Below, piece after piece: positions 24,338 through 31,561 of a stretch of DNA of 40,683 nt. The position numbers and the translations under genes are program-made. Below the pieces are notes generated by a model. The model saw nothing but the letters and a program-made list of their open reading frames with translations, was not told the origin of the DNA and made no database searches. The stretch comes from Planctomycetaceae bacterium (GTDB lineage Bacteria > Planctomycetota > Planctomycetia > Pirellulales > Pirellulaceae), in NCBI GenBank assembly GCA_012729315.1, contig JAAYDI010000201.1, positions 1 to 40,683 of the forward strand. Direction: 5' to 3'. Every line of letters starts with the position of its first letter. The stretch's first letter is position 1.

Positions 24338-25384
24338 GTGACCGATCTGAGTGATTACGACTACGAGTTGCCGGGCGAACTGATAGCCCAGCGAGCGTTG
24401 CACAACCGCACCGACGCGCGGATGCTGGTCGCGTCGCGTCACGACCAGTCGGTGACACACGCGCATGTGCGGGATCTCCCCGGCTATCTGCGCCCCCACG
24501 ACTGTCTGGTGCTGAACGATACGCGCGTTGTTCCCGCTCGGCTAGTGGGCTACCGCGTGGCCACCGGCGGACGTTGGTCGGGATTGTTCCTGGAGGCCCA
24601 CCCGGCGGGGCACTGGGAGGTGCTCTGCAAGACGCGTGGTCGACTGCGGCCCGGCGAGCAAATCATGCTGCAAGACCGCCAGGGGCAGGACGCGTTCTGT
24701 CTGACGCTGATTGCTGATTTCGGGACGGGCATGTGGGTAGCCCGGCCCACACGGGTTGGTCAAGCGACGGAGCTCTTGGATGCGGTGGGGCGTGTGCCGC
24801 TGCCACCCTACATCCGGGGCGGTGTCATGGAGGACCACGACGTCGCGCAGTACCAGACGGTGTTTGCCAGGCGGCCAGGCGCGGTGGCCGCTCCGACCGC
24901 CGGACTGCACTTCACCAACGAGTTGTTGGGCCACCTGGTTGACGCCGGCATTGCCATCTGCTGTGTGACGCTGCATGTGGGACTGGGTACGTTCCGCCCC
25001 ATCACGGTCTCGCGCGTCGAGGACCACCAGATGCATCGCGAATGGGGTGAGATCAGCGAGGCGACCGTGCGGCGGATCGACACGTGCCGCCAGGCCGGTG
25101 GGCGCGTGATCGCCGTGGGCACCACCAGTGTTCGGGTGCTGGAGACGGCAGCCCGGGAGGGGCAGTTGCGAGCCTGGCAGGGCGAGACCGACCTGTTCAT
25201 TCGCCCGCCCTACACATTCCGCTGTGTCGATGCGCTGCTGACCAATTTCCATCTGCCGAAGAGTACGCTGCTGGTCCTCGTCCGCACGTTTGGTGGCGAC
25301 CAGCTGATCCGTCGCGCCTACACCGCTGCCGTCTCGCATCGGTACCGCTTCTTCAGCTACGGCGATGCCATGCTCGTTGTGTAG
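24338..25384 (+). CDS. queA: S-adenosylmethionine:tRNA ribosyltransferase-isomerase QueA
   Basis: Transfers and isomerises the ribosyl group of SAM onto preQ1 in tRNA to form epoxyqueuosine. The 348 residues match the family length. Landmarks are SDYDYELPGELIAQ at the start, RTDARMLV, VLNDTRVVPARL, PLPPYIRG, YQTVFARRPGAVAAPTAGLHF, HVGLGTFRP, and TNFHLPKSTLLVLV near the end. The start is GTG at 24338, preceded by AGGGGGG 4 nt upstream; the open frame to 24275 has no family match. It is divergent from the glycosyltransferase across about 180 bp of relatively AT-rich DNA. No other queuosine gene is nearby. Confidence 0.95.
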   Translation: MTDLSDYDYELPGELIAQRALHNRTDARMLVASRHDQSVTHAHVRDLPGYLRPHDCLVLNDTRVVPARLVGYRVATGGRWSGLFLEAHPAGHWEVLCKTRGRLRPGEQIMLQDRQGQDAFCLTLIADFGTGMWVARPTRVGQATELLDAVGRVPLPPYIRGGVMEDHDVAQYQTVFARRPGAVAAPTAGLHFTNELLGHLVDAGIAICCVTLHVGLGTFRPITVSRVEDHQMHREWGEISEATVRRIDTCRQAGGRVIAVGTTSVRVLETAAREGQLRAWQGETDLFIRPPYTFRCVDALLTNFHLPKSTLLVLVRTFGGDQLIRRAYTAAVSHRYRFFSYGDAMLVV

Positions 25385-25424
25385 GGAGGAACGGTTTCCA
25401 GGCGGTCGGGAGATGTCGGGGGGG

Positions 25425-25459
25425 GCCGGCCGTTGCGGCAACCCGGATGTCCGGCCGGC
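25425..25459 (+). terminator. Hairpin after queA
   Basis: GCCGGCCG (25425-25432) and CGGCCGGC (25452-25459) form an 8-bp GC stem, 40 bp beyond the queA stop. No T tract follows, so this is only a possible terminator. Confidence 0.4.
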
Positions 25460-25490
25460 GCAGCCGGTGCATAATCGTCCGGGATGGCGG

Positions 25491-25518
25491 TTGTCACATC
25501 TCGGGCATCCCATAATAT
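25491..25518 (+). promoter_or_regulatory. Candidate promoter of the Nudix-like gene
   Basis: TTGTCA (25491-25496), 16 bp, TAATAT (25513-25518), about 40 bp before the start codon at 25560. It is a moderate match to a housekeeping promoter. Confidence 0.4.
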
Positions 25519-25559
25519 GACGGTCAAACGCGCGCCACGGACACGAGAAGGAAGCTCAC

Positions 25560-26189
25560 ATGCCGGATGTCTCCAGTGAACAGGTGTTGGTCGTTCCCAC
25601 CCAGTTGCTTCACGAGCTGGGTTATTTCCAGGGGTTCCTGCCGGGGGCGGCGCCCTATCTGGAGAGTCTGCTGTCGCCGCAGCACACCAGCTATCGGCCG
25701 CGCGCGGAGATGGAGAGGGATCCGCGTTTCAAACAGCTGATCCCGTATGTCCTGTTCTGTCACACGGGGCATGCCGGCCCACCGTCGGTCTTCTGCTACA
25801 CGCGTGGCACCGGCCAAGGTGAACAGCGACTGCACCGCAAACAGAGTGTCGGAATCGGCGGGCACATATCGGCCGATGACGCGCACGGACACGCGCCCTA
25901 CGAAGTCGGCATGCGGCGGGAGCTGGATGAGGAGGTCAGTATCCACACCGCGTACCACAACCGCTGTGTCGGACTGATCAACGATGATGAGACCGAAGTC
26001 GGCAAGGTGCACCTGGGCGTCGTGCACGTGTTTGACGTGGAATCGCCCGACGTGCGGCCGCGGGAGACGGAGATCGTCAACGCCGGCTTTCGCCCGGTCG
26101 CCGAGCTGCTTGCCGACCTGGATGGTTTCGAAAGCTGGTCACGCATCTGCCTGCAGGCGCTCTTTGGCACGGCGTCGGCCGGGCCCTGA
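25560..26189 (+). CDS. Nudix-like phosphohydrolase
   Basis: A 209-residue protein with a Nudix-like core. GIGGHIS (about 98-104) precedes a helix carrying RRELDEEV (Arg120, Glu121, Glu124, Glu125), the REXXEE part of the Nudix box. The upstream Glu of the standard box does not fall at its usual distance, so the box is a variant. An N-terminal extension of about 60 residues (VVPTQLLHELGYFQGF, SYRPRAEMERDPRFKQLIPY) is shared with proteins often annotated only as phosphoesterase. It probably hydrolyses a nucleoside diphosphate derivative; the substrate is unknown. AAGGAAG precedes the ATG at 25560. The C-terminus ends just before the desulfurase remnant. Confidence 0.72.
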   Translation: MPDVSSEQVLVVPTQLLHELGYFQGFLPGAAPYLESLLSPQHTSYRPRAEMERDPRFKQLIPYVLFCHTGHAGPPSVFCYTRGTGQGEQRLHRKQSVGIGGHISADDAHGHAPYEVGMRRELDEEVSIHTAYHNRCVGLINDDETEVGKVHLGVVHVFDVESPDVRPRETEIVNAGFRPVAELLADLDGFESWSRICLQALFGTASAGP

Positions 26190-26277
26190 GGTTCCAGGCG
26201 GGAGGGGGCGCGCTCGGCGCGCCGAACGCGGTCTTGGCCGTCTTTGTCCCGGACGTCTTTGGAGGTACCGCCCCAGA

Positions 26278-26346
26278 CTCCATCAGCTCGTCTATCTGGA
26301 CAACCATGCGACGACGCGCGTTGACCCGCGCGTCGTGAAGGCGATC
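26278..26346 (+). pseudogene. Cysteine desulfurase (IscS/NifS) 5' remnant
   Basis: In one frame this stretch reads LHQLVYLDNHATTRVDPRVV and then KAI, an unmistakable N-terminus of an IscS/NifS cysteine desulfurase ('YLDNxATTxVDPRV'). The start codon position is CTC instead of ATG (26278), with GGAGG correctly placed 12 nt upstream at 26261. After KAI the similarity stops abruptly and the frame ends at 26403. None of the PLP-binding or active-cysteine regions follow. The next gene is an IscA-type protein, the usual neighbour of iscS, so this looks like the scar of a deleted or displaced iscS gene. Confidence 0.72.
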
Positions 26347-26406
26347 AGCGCAACTGTCCGGCTGCCGCAGCGCCTGTTCATCTGTGGATCAGCCGGTCTG
26401 TAAGTT

Positions 26407-26434
26407 TTGGGTAAACACGTGGTTAGGGAATAAT
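26407..26434 (+). promoter_or_regulatory. Possible promoter of the IscA-type gene
   Basis: TTGGGT (26407-26412), 16 bp, AATAAT (26429-26434). The -10 box is good and the -35 weak. It would give the IscA-type gene its own transcript, starting beyond the desulfurase remnant. Confidence 0.35.
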
Positions 26435-26452
26435 CTCCAGATTCTCGGCAGA

Positions 26453-26473
26453 GGCGGCTATTCGCAAGCCGCC
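26453..26473 (+). other. Leader hairpin before the IscA-type gene
   Basis: GGCGGCT and AGCCGCC form a perfect 7-bp stem with a 7-nt loop, 86 bp before the start codon. It may be a leader structure or an operator; no T tract follows. Confidence 0.45.
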
Positions 26474-26559
26474 CAATGGTGTACTTTTACACATGGCTGC
26501 TTGTGGAAAATACAGTGGCGTGTCCAGAGGGGTCAAGCATTCCAGGGGGGATTTCATAG

Positions 26560-26895
26560 ATGGCGATTATTCTGACCGAGAAGGCTGCGGCGGAGATCAA
26601 GCGGGTTCGTGACGAGCAGAAGCTGGAAGACGACATGTTTCTGCGCATTGGCGTTGCCGGGGGTGGCTGTGGCGGGTTCAGTTACTCAATGGGGTTCGAC
26701 AAGGCGTACGACCGAGCGGCGGACAGTCAATACGACTGCCATGGTGTGCGTGTTGTGATCGACAAGAAGAGTTCCCTGTATCTCGACGGGGCGACGGTCG
26801 ACTGGCATGACGGCTCGGAGCGCCGGGGGTTTACTTTTGACAATCCCAACGTAGTCAAGGCGTGTGGCTGCGGGAGTTCCTGTCACGCCGGATGA
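26560..26895 (+). CDS. IscA/HesB-family iron-sulfur carrier
   Basis: A 111-residue A-type carrier that passes iron-sulfur clusters to target enzymes. The conserved cysteines are present: Cys37 in AGGGCGGFSY, then Cys102 and Cys104 in KACGCGSSC, with an extra Cys108 near the end. FDNPNVV before the Cys pair is typical of the family. AGGGGGG about 10 nt upstream supports the ATG at 26560. The gene follows a scrap of a cysteine desulfurase gene, which suggests that this was once an isc-type operon. It is closed by a strong terminator-like hairpin. Confidence 0.93.
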   Translation: MAIILTEKAAAEIKRVRDEQKLEDDMFLRIGVAGGGCGGFSYSMGFDKAYDRAADSQYDCHGVRVVIDKKSSLYLDGATVDWHDGSERRGFTFDNPNVVKACGCGSSCHAG

Positions 26896-26917
26896 AACCC
26901 CTCTGTTTGAACGCTGA

Positions 26918-26965
26918 CGACAAGCCCGGTCCGGTTCGGTCCGGGCTTGTCGCGCTTCTTGCTTC
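26918..26965 (+). terminator. Terminator of the IscA-type gene
   Basis: A perfect 12-bp stem (CGACAAGCCCGG at 26918-26929, CCGGGCTTGTCG at 26941-26952) with an 11-nt loop is followed by a T-rich stretch (CGCTTCTTGCTTCTTG). It lies 22 bp after the stop codon and is the clearest intrinsic terminator in the window. Confidence 0.75.
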
Positions 26966-26974
26966 TTGTTTCTG

Positions 26975-27010
26975 GCATTCTGCATTTTTGCATTCTGCAT
27001 TCTGCATTTT
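26975..27010. repeat. 7-bp tandem repeat GCATTCT
   Basis: Five units of GCATTYT in a row (one carries an extra T) lie between the terminator of the IscA-type gene and cbiET. The gap is otherwise without a gene. Confidence 0.85.
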
Positions 27011-27171
27011 GAGCCGTGTTGTGTGCTGCGGCGCGTTGGTGGGCGAGCAGATTACTGAGGATCGGGGCTCTACAATCGTCGCAGTCTGGGGATATACTGG
27101 CCTGCCGCGGGGCACGACTGGGCGTGCGCCGTTCGGCTGATCTTTTTCAATACCCTGACATGTGAGTGGAT

Positions 27172-28419
27172 ATGACTAGTCACGCGGGCAAAGTCTATAT
27201 TCTTGGAATTGGTGATGATGGTGTGGACGGGCTGACGCGGGCAGCGCGCGAGTTGCTCGACCAGGCGGACGTGATCATAGGCTCGACTGCGACGCTGGCG
27301 GCGATCGGGTCGGGGCAGGCCCAACGTCTTGCGGTGGATGGAGATCCGCAGGAGGTAGCCCGGCAGGTGGCCAGTCATGAGTCCGAGCAGGTTGTGGTGT
27401 TGGCCAGCGGAGACCCGCTATTCTACGGGACGGCGCGGTACTTGTGCGAGAAGCTCGGCAAGGATCGCTTTGAAGTGGTGCCGCACGTCAGCAGCATGCA
27501 GTTGGCGTTTGCCCGGGTCAAGGAGAGCTGGGACGAGGCCTACCTGACGAACCTGGCCCAGGCGAATCTGGACCGTGTGATGGAGCGGATCCGGGTTGCG
27601 GAGCGGGTGGGGCTGTTCACGACAGACGACTTCACGCCGGCTCGCGTGGCCACGGCGCTGCTGGAGCGCGGGATTGACTACTTCACGGCCTACGTGTGTG
27701 AAAACCTGGGTTCGCCCGACGAACGGGTGACGCAGGGCGAGTTATCGGAGCTGGCCGGGCAGTCGTTTAGCGCTTTGAACGTCATGATTCTGGTGCGCAA
27801 GCCGCATGTGCCGGACCGGCCGCCGGAGTTGACGGGGCGCCGGCTGTTTGGCAATCCGGACGAGGTGTTTTTGCAGAGCCGTCCCAAACGCGGACTGCTG
27901 ACGCCGGCGGAAGTCCGCTGCATTGCCCTGTCCGAACTGGATCTGGGGCCCGGAAGCACCGTATGGGATGTGGGAGCGGGCAGCGGGTCGGTGTCCGTGG
28001 AAGCAGCTCAGATTGCCCGGCAGGGTGAGATCTATGCGATCGAAATGGACGTCGAGGACTACCAGTTGATCTCGGCCAACGCGGAACGTTTCTCGGTTTC
28101 CAACTTGACCCCGGTGCTGGGTTGCGCCCCCGACGCGTGGCGAGATCTGCCCGACCCCGACGCGATCTTCATTGGTGGCAGTGGGCGACACGTGCACAGT
28201 ATCGTGGAGCAGGCCTATGCGCGCCTGCGGGCAGGCGGCCGGATCGTGGTGAACGTGGTGAGTGTGGAGAGCGTCACGGAAGTCCAGCAGTCCTTGCGGC
28301 AGCTGGCCGGTGAGACCAACGTGTGGCTGATCAGCATTGCCCGCGGGATGCAGCAGTTTGACTCGTTGCGGTTCGAGTCGATGCATCCCTCGTTCCTGAT
28401 TGCCGCCGTCAAGGTGTGA
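27172..28419 (+). CDS. cbiET: Precorrin-6Y C5,15-methyltransferase (CbiE-CbiT fusion)
   Basis: Cobalamin pathway enzyme (CobL type) that methylates the corrin ring at C5 and C15 and decarboxylates the C12 side chain. The 415 residues hold a CbiE methyltransferase domain (about 5-210; [37 protein letters not shown]). A CbiT domain follows (about 225-415; [16 protein letters not shown] loop [30 protein letters not shown]). The ATG at 27172 is preceded by GAGTGGAT; a GTG two codons earlier is possible. No other cobalamin gene is visible within the window. It is followed by the deacetylase gene with a 22-bp gap. Confidence 0.93.
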   Translation: MTSHAGKVYILGIGDDGVDGLTRAARELLDQADVIIGSTATLAAIGSGQAQRLAVDGDPQEVARQVASHESEQVVVLASGDPLFYGTARYLCEKLGKDRFEVVPHVSSMQLAFARVKESWDEAYLTNLAQANLDRVMERIRVAERVGLFTTDDFTPARVATALLERGIDYFTAYVCENLGSPDERVTQGELSELAGQSFSALNVMILVRKPHVPDRPPELTGRRLFGNPDEVFLQSRPKRGLLTPAEVRCIALSELDLGPGSTVWDVGAGSGSVSVEAAQIARQGEIYAIEMDVEDYQLISANAERFSVSNLTPVLGCAPDAWRDLPDPDAIFIGGSGRHVHSIVEQAYARLRAGGRIVVNVVSVESVTEVQQSLRQLAGETNVWLISIARGMQQFDSLRFESMHPSFLIAAVKV

Positions 28420-28441
28420 GATGCAGGGGGAATCAGACCAG

Positions 28442-29185
28442 ATGAACGAGCCCTACCCGCAGCTGGACGTGATCGCCGTGGGGGCGCACCCGGACGATGT
28501 GGAAATCGCCTGTGGTGGGACGCTGGCCAAGTTGGCCGCGCAGGGTTATCGGGTGGGCATTGTGGATCTGACCGATGGCGAGCCCACGCCACGATCACCG
28601 GGTCCAGAGGTGCGTCTGGCGGAAGCGCAGGCGGCTGCCCGGCTGCTGGGTGCCGCGACACGGGTGACTCTCGCGCTGCCCAACCGCCGGTTGTTTGACT
28701 GTTTCGAGGCGCGGGTGGCGCTGGCCAAGGAGTTCCGCCGCTATCGTCCCCGTATCGTGATTTCCTTTGGGGACAAGACCCCCATGGCGTCGCCCGACCA
28801 CTGGCAGGCGATGCAGATCACCGACGCCGCCGTATTCTACTCGCGGCTGACAAAGTGGGACGAGCATTTCGACGGCCTCCCGGTCCACACGATTTCGGCT
28901 CAGCTCTATTTCCAATTCGCTCTGGAGCCGGCGGTGCCAGGTGGTTTCAGCAGCCATTTCACCGTGGATATCAGCGATACCTTGGAGACGAAGCTGGCGG
29001 CCATCGCCACGTACAGGACGCAGTTTCCGCCGGACCGAGCCCATGTGCTGGACCGCATCCGCGGGGCCGCCTTGCTGGCTGGTTCCGCAGCCGGATTTGC
29101 GGCCGGCGAGACGTTTGTCGCCGTTCGCCCGCTGGCAACCCAGGATCTCGTCCAGTACGTGCTCGGCGCGAAAATGCCGGTCTGA
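28442..29185 (+). CDS. PIG-L/LmbE deacetylase (BshB1-like)
   Basis: Zinc-dependent N-acetylglucosaminyl deacetylase family protein of 247 residues. The metal motif [12 protein letters not shown] holds His16, Asp18 and Asp19, and SPDHWQ supplies a further ligand (His120). [21 protein letters not shown] is typical of the bacillithiol enzyme BshB1, which deacetylates GlcNAc-malate, but relatives act on other GlcNAc compounds. No other bacillithiol gene is in the window. The ATG at 28442 follows GGGGAA; an ATG at 28421 just after the cbiET stop is an alternative. The two genes appear to be co-transcribed. Confidence 0.85.
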   Translation: MNEPYPQLDVIAVGAHPDDVEIACGGTLAKLAAQGYRVGIVDLTDGEPTPRSPGPEVRLAEAQAAARLLGAATRVTLALPNRRLFDCFEARVALAKEFRRYRPRIVISFGDKTPMASPDHWQAMQITDAAVFYSRLTKWDEHFDGLPVHTISAQLYFQFALEPAVPGGFSSHFTVDISDTLETKLAAIATYRTQFPPDRAHVLDRIRGAALLAGSAAGFAAGETFVAVRPLATQDLVQYVLGAKMPV

Positions 29186-29216
29186 AGCAGTGGCCGGGGC
29201 GGCCGGCCGCGGCAGC

Positions 29217-29258
29217 GCCATACGCCATACGCCATGCGCCATGCGCCATGCGCCGTGG
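29217..29258. repeat. 7-bp tandem repeat GCCATRC
   Basis: Five perfect units (GCCATAC twice, GCCATGC three times) and one degenerate unit GCCGTGG fill the gap between the convergent deacetylase and rluD stops. Confidence 0.85.
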
Positions 29259-29267
29259 GGACGCGGG

Positions 29268-30245
29268 TCAGCGTTTGCCGCGCCAGCGACGCAGCGCTTC
29301 ACGCATGCGGAGCAGGTCGTCTGGCAGCGGAGCCTCGAACGCCAACGGTGCGCCGCTGCGCGGGTGGTGGAGCCTCAGCCGATGCGCGTGCAGGGCCTGG
29401 CGATCGAGCAGGACGGTATCATCTTCGCTGTGACAAAGCTCGCCGACGGTGATCCGCGCGCGTCCGCCGTAAAGCCGGTCGCACAGGACGGGATAGCCGA
29501 TGTGCGCCAAATGCACGCGGATCTGGTGCGTGCGCCCGGTGCGCGGGTGCACGTGCAGCGCGGCGAAGCCCGCAAACCGCTCATCGACTTCGTAGAATGT
29601 CGACGCTTCCCGACTGCTGGCGTGGAGGGAACGAATCGCCATCTTCTCACGCTCGCGAGGATGCGCGCCGATCGGCTGGTCGATCCGGTCGCGGTCCCGA
29701 TCGGGCACGCCCATGACCAGGGCGAAGTATTCCTTCTCGACCGTGCGCTCCTGCCACTGGGAGGCCAGTTGCATGTGAGCCGCGTCGGTCTTGGCCACGA
29801 CCAGCACGCCGGAGGTGTCGCGGTCCAGGCGGTGAACGATGCCTGGCCGGCAGGCGCCCCCCACGCCACTGAGCTGTTGGAAGTGATACGCCAGGGCGTT
29901 GGCCAGGGTACCGCCGAGATGCCCGCGGCTGGGATGGACCACCAGGCCGGGCGGCTTGTTGACCACCGCCAGATCGTCGTCTTCGTACAGCAGCGCCAGC
30001 GCCATCGGTTCCGGTGCCGGGGACTCGCGCGGCAGGGCCGGCACGACCAGCGTGACACGTTGTCCGGCGTTCAGGCGGTAGGCCGGTTTGGCGCGCTGGC
30101 CATCGACCAGCACTGCGCCGTCCGTGATGGCACGGCGCAACTGGACGCGGCTGTGCGCCGGGCATCGGCCCGCGAGGAACACATCCAGCCGCCGGCCGGC
30201 TTCGGCCGCCTCGACCAGGAATTCCGTCGGTTGTTCGGAGGTCAT
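29268..30245 (-). CDS. 23S rRNA pseudouridine synthase, RluD family
   Basis: RluA/RluD-type pseudouridine synthase of 325 residues. An N-terminal S4 RNA-binding domain (about 15-65; RLDVFLAGRCPAHSRVQLRRAI) precedes the catalytic domain, which has LAVVNKPPGLVVHPS, GIVHRLDRDTSG with catalytic Asp141, and HPRTGRTHQIRVHL. The S4 domain and length fit RluD, which modifies helix 69 of 23S rRNA, but RluC-like specificity cannot be excluded. The ATG at 30245 fits the family; a further 23 codons upstream are open. The gene lies downstream of the TPR protein on the same strand. Confidence 0.9.
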   Translation of the reverse strand: MTSEQPTEFLVEAAEAGRRLDVFLAGRCPAHSRVQLRRAITDGAVLVDGQRAKPAYRLNAGQRVTLVVPALPRESPAPEPMALALLYEDDDLAVVNKPPGLVVHPSRGHLGGTLANALAYHFQQLSGVGGACRPGIVHRLDRDTSGVLVVAKTDAAHMQLASQWQERTVEKEYFALVMGVPDRDRDRIDQPIGAHPREREKMAIRSLHASSREASTFYEVDERFAGFAALHVHPRTGRTHQIRVHLAHIGYPVLCDRLYGGRARITVGELCHSEDDTVLLDRQALHAHRLRLHHPRSGAPLAFEAPLPDDLLRMREALRRWRGKR

Positions 30246-30381
30246 GCGTGGATGCCGCAATACGTGCCGCGATACGATGGCGAACCAGCTGGACTGCCAG
30301 CCTGAAGGCGGCACCGCCGCGTTTTACCCGAGCGGAAGTGCTGTCCGCCGCGGACTGGCAGGCACCCGCACTCGAACGATG

Positions 30382-31332
30382 TCACTCCTCGGCGGGCGTC
30401 TCTGCCGGAGAGGCGTCTGGTACCGGCTGCGCTGGCGCCGCCGACTCAGTCGGCGCCGTGTCTTCGGGCACAGCGTCTTCGGGCACAGTGTCTTCGGGCA
30501 CAGTGTCTTCGGGCACAGTGTCTTCGTCTTCGGGCGCCGTGTTGGCTGGTTGATCCTGTGCGGGGGGCGTGTCCGCTGGCGGTGTGGTCGCTGCATCGTC
30601 CTCCAGGAAATCCTTGCTCGGACCCTCAGGCAGCGTGCCGAGGTCGGATGCGGGCGCTCCCAGGGGGCTGCCCGACGGAGGACCGGCTCCCAGGTCCCGC
30701 GGAGCCGGTTTCTGGTTGTCGAACCAGTTGTACCATTTGCGTGTGGCCGCCAGCTCGAGTCGCTCCAGACGCTTCTGCGCGGCCTGGCCCAGTCCGCTCT
30801 CCCGGTCACTCTCCACGACGGCCGCGAAGTGTTTCTTGGCTTCGTCCAGTTCGCTCTGGGCCTCGTACGTCTGACCGAGTCCGAAATGCGTGCGAGTGGC
30901 CAGCAGCGGGTTACTGGCCGTCTGCTTGTTCTCGAGGATCGCCCGGTAGTACCCCTTGGCGGAATTCAACGCGGTTTCCGCGGCGGCGCGGTCGGAAAAC
31001 ATCAGGCGGATGCCGCGCACCGACTCGACGTCAGCCGCAGTCAGCGCCGCCCACAAGCCGGCCTGCGTATCGCCGTACTCGTCGGCCACATAACTCAGAT
31101 CCTCCACGATATCCCCCTGGGGATTCGTGCCGGCCAGCATGTACTGCCGCCAGCTCTCCGCCAGCTTCCGCTCGCGACTGGCGGCGAAGTAATACCAGGC
31201 GGCCAGGACCAGCAGCAGCAACCCGGCTACCACCACTATCGCGGTGGTGTACGGCCGGACCCGTTCGATCCACAGTCCGAGTTGATCGGCCAATTCGTTG
31301 GTCTGCAGTTTCTGTCGTCGTTTGGATTTCAT
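30382..31332 (-). CDS. Membrane-anchored TPR-like protein with VPEDT repeats
   Basis: A 316-residue protein. A basic cytoplasmic start (MKSKRRQKLQ) leads to one membrane segment (about 30-52; AIVVVAGLLLLVLAAWYYF). A helical TPR-like region follows (about 60-205; LADSW-type repeats, ATRTHFGLGQTYEAQSELDEAKKHF). The Pro/Ala/Glu-rich tail (about 215-316) includes near-perfect VPEDT repeats. The layout resembles YfgM/TPR_21 proteins, which work at the inner membrane with the secretion or outer-membrane assembly machinery; that role is inferred only. The ATG at 31332 begins just before the basic segment. It is divergent from the helicase gene. Confidence 0.72.
   Translation of the reverse strand: MKSKRRQKLQTNELADQLGLWIERVRPYTTAIVVVAGLLLLVLAAWYYFAASRERKLAESWRQYMLAGTNPQGDIVEDLSYVADEYGDTQAGLWAALTAADVESVRGIRLMFSDRAAAETALNSAKGYYRAILENKQTASNPLLATRTHFGLGQTYEAQSELDEAKKHFAAVVESDRESGLGQAAQKRLERLELAATRKWYNWFDNQKPAPRDLGAGPPSGSPLGAPASDLGTLPEGPSKDFLEDDAATTPPADTPPAQDQPANTAPEDEDTVPEDTVPEDTVPEDAVPEDTAPTESAAPAQPVPDASPAETPAEE
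30458..30526 (-). repeat. 15-bp coding tandem repeat (VPEDT)
   Basis: Four or more 15-bp units GTCTTCGGGCACAGT (as read on the plus strand), nearly identical, encode VPEDT/A repeats in the disordered tail of the TPR protein. The uniform DNA sequence suggests recent expansion by slippage. Confidence 0.85.
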
Positions 31333-31561
31333 GATCAGCCGTCGCGTCGAAGGGTTGCGGCACTGCCGCCGTGCGGTCTCTCTGCAGCACGTCCCTCGCG
31401 CTGCTACAGAAGGCAAGAAACCGCCCTGCACTGAAGGCGTAAGTATATGGCTCGTTTGGGAAAACCGTCAATAGCAGGGAGGCCGGGGGACGGGGGACCC
31501 GGCCGCGTACTGCCGGTTGCGCCCCTTCCGCGCGGCGCGATTCCTGGTAGGATCTCTGGCC

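Larger units (their letters stand above)
26190..26559. other. Gap holding desulfurase remnant and iscA leader
   Basis: This 370-bp segment has no intact gene. It contains the 5' scrap of a cysteine desulfurase gene (26278-26346), a weak promoter-like pair (26407-26434), a hairpin (26453-26473) and a small inverted repeat GTGTA-CTTT-TACAC near 26479. Confidence 0.6.

Noticed and set aside
28360-28395. tRNA T-loop-like GGTTCGAGTC
   Set aside because: It lies inside the cbiET coding frame and no cloverleaf can be built around it.
30458-30526. CRISPR-like array
   Set aside because: The units are contiguous 15-bp in-frame coding repeats without spacers, and no cas genes are present.
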